Source of the DNA: Pseudomonadota bacterium
GTDB taxonomy: Bacteria; Pseudomonadota; Gammaproteobacteria; Steroidobacterales; Steroidobacteraceae
DNA length: 9,102 bases
NCBI GenBank assembly: GCA_021817875.1
Contig: JAKAFQ010000139.1
Location: 1-9,102, forward strand
Direction: 5' to 3'
Below are positions 1-5,218 of the stretch, piece after piece (the first letter of the stretch is position 1; each line of letters starts with the position of its first letter). Below the pieces are notes generated by a model that did no database searches, had not been told where the DNA came from, and worked only from the letters and a program-made list of their open reading frames with translations. The position numbers and the translations under genes are program-made.

Positions 1-82
1 ACACCACCAGCAGCAGCACCACGTCGATGAGCGAGACCACGTTGATCTCCGGCTCCTCGTGACGCCGCGGGTTGAGGTTCAT
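1..82 (-). CDS. exbD: ExbD/TolR-family biopolymer transport protein, N-terminus only
   Basis: Only the first 27 codons lie in the window; the gene continues past the left edge. The peptide starts MNLNPRRHEEPEINVV and runs into a membrane helix containing SLIDVVLLLVV. A short basic/acidic cytoplasmic segment followed by a transmembrane helix with one buried Asp (Asp20 here) is the hallmark of ExbD/TolR. In that family this Asp carries the protons that drive the ExbB-ExbD motor. The start ATG overlaps the exbB stop by four bases (ATGA) and has no clear Shine-Dalgarno of its own, so translation is probably coupled to exbB. The PEINVVSLIDVV form is nearer ExbD than TolR of the tol-pal cluster. 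The substrate or partner (a TonB or other periplasmic protein) cannot be seen here. Confidence 0.9.
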   Translation of the reverse strand, partial: MNLNPRRHEEPEINVVSLIDVVLLLVV

Positions 83-759
83 GTGCGGATCAGGCGTGCA
101 GCCGGCACGCCCGCGTCCGCCGCGTCCGCCCGGACAGCTCCGGCCCGCGGCACGCGCGCGGCCATCTCGAGCGCATCGGCCATGCGCATCGCGTGTTTTT
201 CCATCTCGACCACGAGCCGCTCGACCTTGCCGCGCAGATACCGATAGGCGATCAGCGAGGGAATCGCCACGCACAGGCCGGCCGCGGTGGCCACCAGCGC
301 TTCGGCAATGCCGCCGGACAGCGCCTGGGGATTGCCCATGCCGCCGGCCTGGATGGCGTCGAACGCGCGGATGATGCCGGTGACGGTGCCGAGCAGCCCG
401 AGCAGCGGCGAAATGCCGGCGATCGTGCCCAGCGTGTTGAGGAAGCGCTCCAGCTCGTACACCACGTGCCGCCCCGCATCCTCCAGGCGCTCCATCAGCA
501 CCTCGTGCGGCCGGTGGCGGTTGGCGAGTCCCACGGCGAGCAGCCGCCCGAGCGGCGAGTGCTGCTCGAGCGCCACGATGACCTTGTCGGTCACCTGACC
601 GTTCTCGATGAGCTGCCAGACCTTCTGTGGGAGCTCGGCCGGCAATACCCGCTTATCCTGCAGCGTCCAGAGCCGCTCGAACACGATGGCCGCGGCGACG
701 ATCGAGCAGAAAATGATCGGCCACATGAGCGGGCCGCCCGCCCGCACGATTTCCCACAT
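79..759 (-). CDS. exbB: MotA/TolQ/ExbB-family proton channel protein
   Basis: This 226-residue inner-membrane protein forms, with ExbD, a proton-driven motor that powers TonB- or Tol-type systems. Three membrane helices are visible at about residues 11-30, 107-133 and 151-174, the ExbB/TolQ layout. Helix 2 holds the GLLGTVTGI motif and helix 3 holds LVATAAGLCVAIP, with the conserved pore threonines (Thr125 and Thr158 here). A large cytoplasmic loop lies between helices 1 and 2. The tail is rich in Ala and Arg and looks unstructured. I chose the ATG at 759 because GGGG lies seven bases upstream; a TTG one codon earlier is also possible. exbD follows with a 4-base overlap, so the two form one operon. 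In related gammaproteobacteria this version sits beside lipid A genes (msbA, lpxK) rather than tol-pal; those genes would lie outside the window. Confidence 0.93.
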   Translation of the reverse strand: MWEIVRAGGPLMWPIIFCSIVAAAIVFERLWTLQDKRVLPAELPQKVWQLIENGQVTDKVIVALEQHSPLGRLLAVGLANRHRPHEVLMERLEDAGRHVVYELERFLNTLGTIAGISPLLGLLGTVTGIIRAFDAIQAGGMGNPQALSGGIAEALVATAAGLCVAIPSLIAYRYLRGKVERLVVEMEKHAMRMADALEMAARVPRAGAVRADAADAGVPAARLIRT

Positions 760-788
760 CAATCGACCCCATTGGTTGGCGCCGGGAC

Positions 789-817
789 ATCATACAGGAG
801 CCGGGCCCGGCGCCGAA
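789..817 (-). promoter_or_regulatory. Possible exbB-exbD promoter
   Basis: On the minus strand TATGAT (789-794) is a good -10 hexamer, directly preceded by TG. A weak -35 (TTCGGC, 812-817) lies 17 bases upstream. Transcription would begin about 20-25 bases before the exbB start codon. The -35 matches poorly, so this is only a candidate. Confidence 0.3.
800..811. repeat. 12-base perfect palindrome between exbB and the DUF2062 gene
   Basis: GCCGGGCCCGGC is a perfect inverted repeat. It lies between the two divergent genes and within the spacer of the candidate exbB promoter. It could be an operator half-site pair, but a GC-only palindrome of this size can arise by chance in DNA of this composition. 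Confidence 0.4.
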
Positions 818-864
818 GCGCCACCCGGCCCCGCCGCGGCCCCGCATGATACAGTTCACGGATC

Positions 865-1383
865 ATGCCGCGTCGCCTGCTCAAGAAGGTGCTGCCTTCG
901 CCCCAGTTCCTGCACAGACACCGGATGCTGCGCCTGTTCGGCGACCGGTTGCGCGACCCGCGGCTGTGGGCCGTGCACCGGCGGGCCGTCACCGGCGCCT
1001 TCGGCTGGGGGCTGGCGATCTCCTTCATCCCGCTGCCGGTGCACTCGCTGGTCGCCGGCGCCGTGGCGCTCACCTGGCGGCTGAACCTGCCCACGGTCTA
1101 CGGGACCGTCTGGCTCGTCAACAACCCGCTCACCATGGTGCCGCTGTACTACCTGGCGTACCGGGTCGGCACGCTGCTGCTCGGCGCCCCGGTGCACCCG
1201 TTCGCCTTCCACCTGAGCTTCCAGTGGCTCGAGTACGGCCTCGGCCCGGTGTGGCGGCCGTTCCTGCTCGGCTGTCTGGTGTGCTCGCTCGCCGCGGGGC
1301 TCGCCGGCTGGCTCGGTCTGGAGCTGCTGTGGCGCCTGCAGGTCAGACGACGCTATCGGGCGCGCCGCTGCGCCTCGCCGTAG
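865..1383 (+). CDS. DUF2062 domain-containing inner-membrane protein
   Basis: This 172-residue protein of unknown biochemical function matches the DUF2062 pattern. A short basic N-terminus is followed by a membrane-inserting stretch (about 42-72) containing AISFIPLPVHSLVAGAVA, then the typical motif NNPLTMVPLYYLAYRVG (86-102) in a second hydrophobic segment. A third hydrophobic segment lies at about 131-157, and the tail is short and Arg-rich. The ATG at 865 is the only sensible start, although its Shine-Dalgarno is weak (ACGG). The gene diverges from exbB across about 105 bases and converges on lolD, whose coding end overlaps its last 41 bases. In other gammaproteobacteria DUF2062 genes also sit near lolCDE and exbBD, which suggests an envelope role, but no function is established. 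Confidence 0.88.
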   Translation: MPRRLLKKVLPSPQFLHRHRMLRLFGDRLRDPRLWAVHRRAVTGAFGWGLAISFIPLPVHSLVAGAVALTWRLNLPTVYGTVWLVNNPLTMVPLYYLAYRVGTLLLGAPVHPFAFHLSFQWLEYGLGPVWRPFLLGCLVCSLAAGLAGWLGLELLWRLQVRRRYRARRCASP

Positions 1384-2089
1384 GAGCGGTGGCGGAGGCG
1401 TCCCGGGGCCGTTCAACCAGACGGCCGGCCTCCAGCTCGTAAATGCGCTCCATGCGCGAGGCAAGCCGCGGATCGTGGGTGACCACCACGAGGCTCGTGC
1501 CGCGCTCGCGATTGAGCTCCAGCATCAACTCGAACACCGCCTGCGCGTTGCTCCCATCGAGATTGCCGGTCGGCTCGTCGGCGAGAACGATCTTCGGTTG
1601 GGTCACGAGTGCGCGGGCCACCGCCGCGCGCTGACGCTCGCCGCCGGAGAGCTGATGCGGCCGGTGGCCGAGTCGCCCGCCCAATCCGACCCGCTCGAGC
1701 AGCTCCCGCGCCTGCTCGCGGGCCTGGGCGACCGGCGTGCGGCGCACCAGCAGCGGCATCGCGACGTTCTCGAGCGCCGAGAACTCCGGCAGCAGGTGGT
1801 GGAACTGGTACACGAAGCCGAGCGTGCGGTTGCGCAGCTCGCCCCGGTCGCGCTCGCTCAGGCCGTGGATGTCCCGCCCGTCGATCATCACCGTGCCGGC
1901 GCTCGGACGATCCAGGCCGCCGAGAATCTGCAGCAGCGTCGTCTTGCCCGACCCGGAGGCGCCGACGATCGAGAGCCGCTCGCCGCGGCTGATCGTGAGC
2001 TCGACGGCCGTGAGCACCTGCAGGGTCACGGGGCCCTGTTGAAAGCTCTTGCCGACTCCGCGCGCCTCGAGCACGCTGTCCTTACTCAT
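1343..2089 (-). CDS. lolD: Lipoprotein-releasing system ATP-binding protein LolD
   Basis: This is the ATPase of the LolCDE transporter, which uses ATP to pull outer-membrane lipoproteins out of the inner membrane and hand them to LolA. The 248-residue product has all ABC ATPase elements: Walker A GASGSGKT (43-50), Q-loop Gln95, signature LSGGERQR (147-154), Walker B IVLADE (167-172), D-loop NLD (176-178) and switch His205. QFHHLLPEFSALENVAMPLL after the Q-loop is typical of LolD. The ATG at 2089 is preceded at nine bases by GGAGG and overlaps the end of the upstream permease gene by eight bases; a longer reading frame upstream lacks homology. The Ala/Arg-rich tail after about residue 228 exceeds the usual length (E. 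coli LolD is 233 residues). It is encoded where the gene overlaps the convergent DUF2062 gene. Confidence 0.95.
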   Translation of the reverse strand: MSKDSVLEARGVGKSFQQGPVTLQVLTAVELTISRGERLSIVGASGSGKTTLLQILGGLDRPSAGTVMIDGRDIHGLSERDRGELRNRTLGFVYQFHHLLPEFSALENVAMPLLVRRTPVAQAREQARELLERVGLGGRLGHRPHQLSGGERQRAAVARALVTQPKIVLADEPTGNLDGSNAQAVFELMLELNRERGTSLVVVTHDPRLASRMERIYELEAGRLVERPRDASATAPTARRSGAPDSVV

Positions 2090-3335
2090 GCCGCAGCGCC
2101 TCCGCGGGCGAGGTGCGCGCGGCGCGCCACGCCGGATAGACCGTGGCGAGCGCGCACAGCAGGAACGCGACGCCGCACACCCGCAGCACATCGAAACCCT
2201 GGACGTAGGCCGGCAGCTCGCTCATGTAGTACACCTGGGGATTGAGAAACTGGGTGTGCAGCAGCCGCTCGAGCAGACTCACCAGCGCCTCGAGGTGCAT
2301 CGAGATCAGCACCCCGAGCCCCGCCCCGAGCGCCGTCCCGGCGAGCCCGATCAGCACACCCTGCACGGCGAAAATCGCCAGCACGTTGGCGGGTCCGGCG
2401 CCGAAGGTGCGCAGGATCGCGATGTCGGACTGCTTCTCCTTCACGATCATGACCAGCGTGGCGACGATATTGAACGCCGCCACCGCCACGATCATCGAGA
2501 GGATCACGAACATCATCGACTTGGTGATCTCGATGGAACGGAAGAAGTTGGCGTGCTTGTCCGTCCAGTCGCTCACGTAGTAGCCGGCTCCGCCGAGGTC
2601 GTAGGCGACTTTGCGCACCACCTGCGGGGCCCGCCACGGGTCATCGAGCTTCAGGCGCAGACCGGTGACCTGGTCGGCCCCCAAGCCGAACAGTCTCGCC
2701 GCGTCCGTCATATTGACCAGCGCCAGCTGCCGGTCGTATTCGTACATGCCGGAGTGAAACAGACCGGCCACCCTGAAACGGCGCATCCGCGGCACGAGCC
2801 CGGCGGGAGTGGCGATGCCCTCGGGAGCGATCAACACCACCGACTGGCCCACCCGCACCCCGAGCGCCCGTGCCAGGTCCACCCCGAGAATCACCCGGTA
2901 CCGGCCCGGGCGCAACGCATCGAGACGGCCCGCTGCCAGATGGCGCGCCAGCGCCGTGACGCGGATCTCCTGCGCCGGCAGCACCCCGCGCACCGTCGCG
3001 CCCGCGATGCGCTCGCCGTGGGAGAGCATGGCCTGCTGCTCGATGTAGGGAGCGGCGACCCGCACGTGCGGCTCGCGCTCGACCCGCCGCTGCACGGCCT
3101 GCCAGTCGCCGATGCGGCCCTGCAGGCCCATGATGGTCGCATCGGAAGTCACGCTCAGGATCCGGCTGCGCAGCTCGCGGCCGAAACCGTTCATCACCGA
3201 GAGCACCACGATGAGCGTCGCCACCCCGAGCGCCAGGCCGCACACCGACATCAGCGCCACGAACGATACGAATCCGCGTCGATGCGTCGAGCGCAGGTAG
3301 CGCGTGCCGATCAGCCACTCGTAGCGGGTGCGCAT
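2082..3335 (-). CDS. lolE: Lipoprotein-releasing system permease, LolC/LolE family (LolE-like position)
   Basis: This is a membrane subunit of the Lol transporter, 417 residues (E. coli LolE is 414). Transmembrane helix 1 (about 22-49) ends in the family motif LSVMNGF. A large periplasmic domain (about 50-270) follows, then helices at about 272-300, 318-348 and 380-402. Conserved signatures are SDIAILRTFGA (303-313, the coupling helix region that meets LolD) and the C-terminus YPAWRAARTSPAEALR. The family is certain; the LolE label is not. The N-terminal region (SFVALMSVCGLALGVA, APYIEQQ) resembles LolE. However, residues 170-183 read P-x5-TPAGLVP before RRFRVAG, much like the LolA-binding Hook of E. 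coli LolC. The start lies seven bases after the stop of the upstream permease, with only a weak ribosome site, so coupling is likely. lolD follows with an 8-base overlap. Confidence 0.93.
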   Translation of the reverse strand: MRTRYEWLIGTRYLRSTHRRGFVSFVALMSVCGLALGVATLIVVLSVMNGFGRELRSRILSVTSDATIMGLQGRIGDWQAVQRRVEREPHVRVAAPYIEQQAMLSHGERIAGATVRGVLPAQEIRVTALARHLAAGRLDALRPGRYRVILGVDLARALGVRVGQSVVLIAPEGIATPAGLVPRMRRFRVAGLFHSGMYEYDRQLALVNMTDAARLFGLGADQVTGLRLKLDDPWRAPQVVRKVAYDLGGAGYYVSDWTDKHANFFRSIEITKSMMFVILSMIVAVAAFNIVATLVMIVKEKQSDIAILRTFGAGPANVLAIFAVQGVLIGLAGTALGAGLGVLISMHLEALVSLLERLLHTQFLNPQVYYMSELPAYVQGFDVLRVCGVAFLLCALATVYPAWRAARTSPAEALRHE

Positions 3336-3342
3336 CGGGCGG

Positions 3343-4617
3343 CTACTCGTAGCGCAGCGCTTCGGCCGGCGAGGTGCGCGCGGCGCGCACCGCCGGATAG
3401 ACCGTGGCCGCCGCGGTAAGCAGCAGCGCCGCGAGGCCGATCGCCGCGACGTTGGTCCACTTCACGACCGATGGGATGGTGGTGATGTAGTACACGTTGG
3501 CGTTGAAGATCTGGAAGCCGAAGGTGCTCTGCAGGAAGTTCACGATGGGCGTCACGTGCCACGCGAGGGTCAGCCCGAGCGCCACGCCGAGGGCCACGCC
3601 GAGCCAGCCGATCGTCAGGCCCTGGATGAGAAAGATGCCGAGCACCCGCCGCGGCGAGGCACCGAAGGTGCGCAGGATGGCGATGTCGGTGCGCTTGTCG
3701 TTCACTACCATGACCAGCATGGCGACGAGATTGAAGGCCGAGACCGCCACGATCAGCAGCAGAATGAGCGACATCATGGTCTTCTCGATGCGGATGGCGC
3801 GGAAGTACGCGGCATTGTCCTGCGTCCAGTCGATGACCCGGAAGCCCCCGGGCAGACGCGAGCGCAGCCCTGCCGAGATCTGCGGCGCATCCAGAGCGTC
3901 GCGGTAGCGCACGCGCAGTCCCTGATCGAGACCGCCCGGCGGCAGCAGCGCGCGCACGTCCCCGATGTTGGCGTACACCAGCGAGGCGTCATCCTGCGCC
4001 AGCCCCACCGAGAACACGCCGGCCACCTTGAACCGGCGCAGCTGCGGCACCGGCAGCCCGCCGGCCGTGACGGCCGGGATGAGCAGCGTCAGCCGGTCTC
4101 CGGGCTCGATGCCGAGCTGCTCGGCGATCACCTCGCCGATGATCACCCGATCCGAGCCGCTCGTGAGGTCCGAGAGCCGGCCCGCCGTCAGCGCGCCGCT
4201 CAGCCGGCTGACCGAGGGCTCGGCCGCCGGGTCGATGCCGCGCAGCAGCACCGGCAGCATCTGCGGCGTGCGCACCGCGAGCGCCTGGATCTGCGCAAAG
4301 GGGGCCACCCCGGTCACGCCCGGACTTGCCCGGATCAGCCGCTCGGCGGCCCTCCAGCGCGCCGCCCCGGCCGCCCCGGCCGAGGGCCCGGGAGGGCTCA
4401 TCATGACCCGGGCATCGGCATCGAGCGACAGCAGCCGCTGTCGCAGGTCGTGCTCGAAACCGTTCATCACCGACAGAATGACGATCAGGGCCGCGACGCC
4501 GACGCACACCCCGGCGAGCGAGGTCCAGGTGATGAATGACACGAAGAACTTGTGGGACCGGGCGCGCACGTAGCGCCATCCCACGAACAGCGACAGCGGA
4601 TGAAACATTGCGCGCAT
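3343..4617 (-). CDS. lolC: Lipoprotein-releasing system permease LolC-like
   Basis: This first gene of the lol operon encodes a 424-residue permease of the LolC/LolE family. Helix 1 (about 26-52) carries LSVMNGFEHDL. The periplasmic domain spans about 53-275, and three further helices lie at about 280-305, 325-352 and 388-408. The DIAILRTFGA motif (311-320) and C-terminus YPAVRAARTSPAEALRYE match LolC; E. coli LolC ends in the same PAEALRYE. A Hook-like loop GGLPVPQLRRFKVAG lies at about 186-200. Residues 75-88 are a Pro/Gly/Ala-rich low-complexity insertion encoded by a small 9-base DNA repeat. The longest start is ATG 4617. ATG 4608 would give MFHPLSLFVGWRY, which aligns exactly with the E. 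coli LolC start, and neither has a strong ribosome site. Confidence 0.94.
   Translation of the reverse strand: MRAMFHPLSLFVGWRYVRARSHKFFVSFITWTSLAGVCVGVAALIVILSVMNGFEHDLRQRLLSLDADARVMMSPPGPSAGAAGAARWRAAERLIRASPGVTGVAPFAQIQALAVRTPQMLPVLLRGIDPAAEPSVSRLSGALTAGRLSDLTSGSDRVIIGEVIAEQLGIEPGDRLTLLIPAVTAGGLPVPQLRRFKVAGVFSVGLAQDDASLVYANIGDVRALLPPGGLDQGLRVRYRDALDAPQISAGLRSRLPGGFRVIDWTQDNAAYFRAIRIEKTMMSLILLLIVAVSAFNLVAMLVMVVNDKRTDIAILRTFGASPRRVLGIFLIQGLTIGWLGVALGVALGLTLAWHVTPIVNFLQSTFGFQIFNANVYYITTIPSVVKWTNVAAIGLAALLLTAAATVYPAVRAARTSPAEALRYE
4361..4381. repeat. Short 9-base tandem repeat inside lolC
   Basis: GCCGCCCCG is repeated twice in direct tandem (4361-4378) and followed by a partial third unit. 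It encodes Gly-Ala-Ala repeats in the low-complexity insertion of the periplasmic domain. Being a multiple of three, copy-number slippage here would keep the reading frame. Confidence 0.6.
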
Positions 4618-4708
4618 TTAACCATAGTCATGCCGCCGCCCGCCCCTTGAGCGGCGTCACAGAATCCGTCCCCGACGCGCGGCGGGGGCGGCGGGCGCAG
4701 GGCCCGGG

Positions 4709-4716
4709 TGTATAGT
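4709..4716. promoter_or_regulatory. Possible overlapping divergent -10 elements between lolC and the small secreted gene
   Basis: The lolC to secreted-protein gap (4618-4739) is very GC-rich except for TGTATAGT. On the plus strand this gives the -10 hexamer TATAGT (4711-4716), preceded by TG. On the minus strand it gives TATACA (4714-4709). The plus-strand start would fall near 4723, just ahead of the Shine-Dalgarno. Neither direction has a recognisable -35, so this is a weak call. Confidence 0.3.
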
Positions 4717-4726
4717 CGGGTGCTCG

Positions 4727-4733
4727 AGGAGGT
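4727..4733 (+). promoter_or_regulatory. Strong Shine-Dalgarno of the small secreted protein gene
   Basis: AGGAGGT is a perfect Shine-Dalgarno, six bases before the ATG at 4740. It fixes that start and is the best ribosome site in the window, arguing that this short gene is real and well translated. Confidence 0.85.
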
Positions 4734-4739
4734 CCGCTC

Positions 4740-5024
4740 ATGCGTGCACGAACTCTCCTGGCGCTGCTGCTGCTCGGCGGCGCAGTCGCCGTGGCATCGG
4801 CCGAAACCATCGTAGTCGGCGGGCGCCTCATGGTCGCGCCCTCCTCGATCGCCCGGCCGCACCGCGGCGCGACCATGCGGCAGGTCGAAGCGCGATTCGG
4901 CGCACCCGAGCGGCGCTACCCCGCCGTGGGCGAGCCGCCGATCACGCGCTGGGATTACGCCCACTTCTCGGTGTATTTCGAGTTCACCCGCGTCGTGCAC
5001 TCCGTCGTGCACGCTCCCGGCTAG
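4740..5024 (+). CDS. Small exported protein of unknown function, BamE-like sequence pattern
   Basis: The 94-residue product begins with a clear Sec signal peptide: MRAR, a hydrophobic run LLALLLLGGAVAVA, then a likely signal peptidase I cut at ASA-ET (after residue 21). There is no lipobox cysteine, so the mature protein of about 73 residues should be soluble in the periplasm. It contains RGATMRQVEARFGAPERRY, which resembles the G-x-T-x-x-x-V-x-x-x-FG-x-P turn of BamE/SmpA-like small folds. It ends with GEPPITRWDYAHFSVYFEFTRVVHSVVHAPG. I recall similar PPITRW-Y-FSVYFE-VVHSVVH proteins as conserved hypotheticals in gammaproteobacteria, and know of no proven function. A strong Shine-Dalgarno precedes it. 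It diverges from lolC and is followed by about 194 non-coding bases before the cyclase, so it is probably transcribed alone. Confidence 0.85.
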   Translation: MRARTLLALLLLGGAVAVASAETIVVGGRLMVAPSSIARPHRGATMRQVEARFGAPERRYPAVGEPPITRWDYAHFSVYFEFTRVVHSVVHAPG

Positions 5025-5046
5025 CCTCACCGCTGCCTCACCGGCT

Positions 5047-5065
5047 CGCCGCCCCCCCCGCGGCG
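5047..5065 (+). terminator. Possible GC hairpin after the small secreted gene
   Basis: CGCCGC (5047-5052) and GCGGCG (5060-5065) can pair around a loop of seven C residues, 22 bases after the stop codon. No T-run follows, so this is not a classical intrinsic terminator. It might only slow polymerase or shield the 3' end. Confidence 0.25.
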
Positions 5066-5087
5066 GCGTGATCCGTGTCTCATCCGC

Positions 5088-5115
5088 TCAAGTTCGCGGC
5101 GAGTCCAGCCGTTAA
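5088..5115 (+). promoter_or_regulatory. Sigma-28 (FliA) type promoter upstream of the cyclase-mfd unit
   Basis: TCAAGTTC (5088-5095) and GCCGTTAA (5108-5115) are separated by exactly 12 bases. From general knowledge, FliA promoters in pseudomonads and related bacteria read TCAAGT(T)-N12-GCCGATAA, so this site differs at one main -10 position (T for A). Transcription would start near 5122, giving a leader of about 97 bases before the TTG at 5219. The match is seen directly; use by FliA is inference. Confidence 0.6.
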
Positions 5116-5150
5116 GGTAAATGCCATCGGACGCCTCATCCTGTCGCCGT

Positions 5151-5180
5151 GTGCCGACGTGGGGCGGGGTGGATTATGGT
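5151..5180 (+). promoter_or_regulatory. Possible housekeeping promoter of the cyclase gene
   Basis: TATGGT (5175-5180) in the locally AT-richer patch GGATTATGGTACC could be a sigma-70 -10 element. A poor -35 (GTGCCG, 5151-5156) lies 18 bases upstream. It would give a shorter leader than the sigma-28-like site and may act beside it. Confidence 0.25.
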
Positions 5181-5206
5181 ACCCTTGTGTTTAACAGAAG
5201 AAGATC

Positions 5207-5213
5207 GGGAAGG
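5207..5213 (+). promoter_or_regulatory. Shine-Dalgarno setting the TTG start of the cyclase
   Basis: GGGAAGG lies five bases before TTG 5219. An in-frame TAA at 5192-5194 excludes any start further upstream, so this site supports TTG as the real initiator. Confidence 0.7.
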
Positions 5214-5218
5214 CTTTC

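Noticed and set aside
742..745. DEEQ instead of the E. coli DEEH box in the Mfd motor (residue numbering)
   Set aside because: DEEQ is common in Mfd and RecG proteins of other bacteria, so it is ordinary variation.
2090..2191. Upstream extension of lolD to ATG 2191
   Set aside because: The extra 34 residues are Arg/Cys-rich, overlap the lolE-like coding end, and precede the normal LolD N-terminus, whose own ATG has GGAGG.
2049..4539. Two long plus-strand open frames (2049-3419 and 3328-4539) across the lol permease genes
   Set aside because: They are antisense to the two permeases, rich in His, Arg, Gln and Asp, and similar to each other only because the permeases are paralogues.
5122..5218. 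Cyclase leader examined for a riboswitch, such as a cyclic-di-GMP type
   Set aside because: Only short, weak stems are visible and the conserved core bases of known classes could not be matched.
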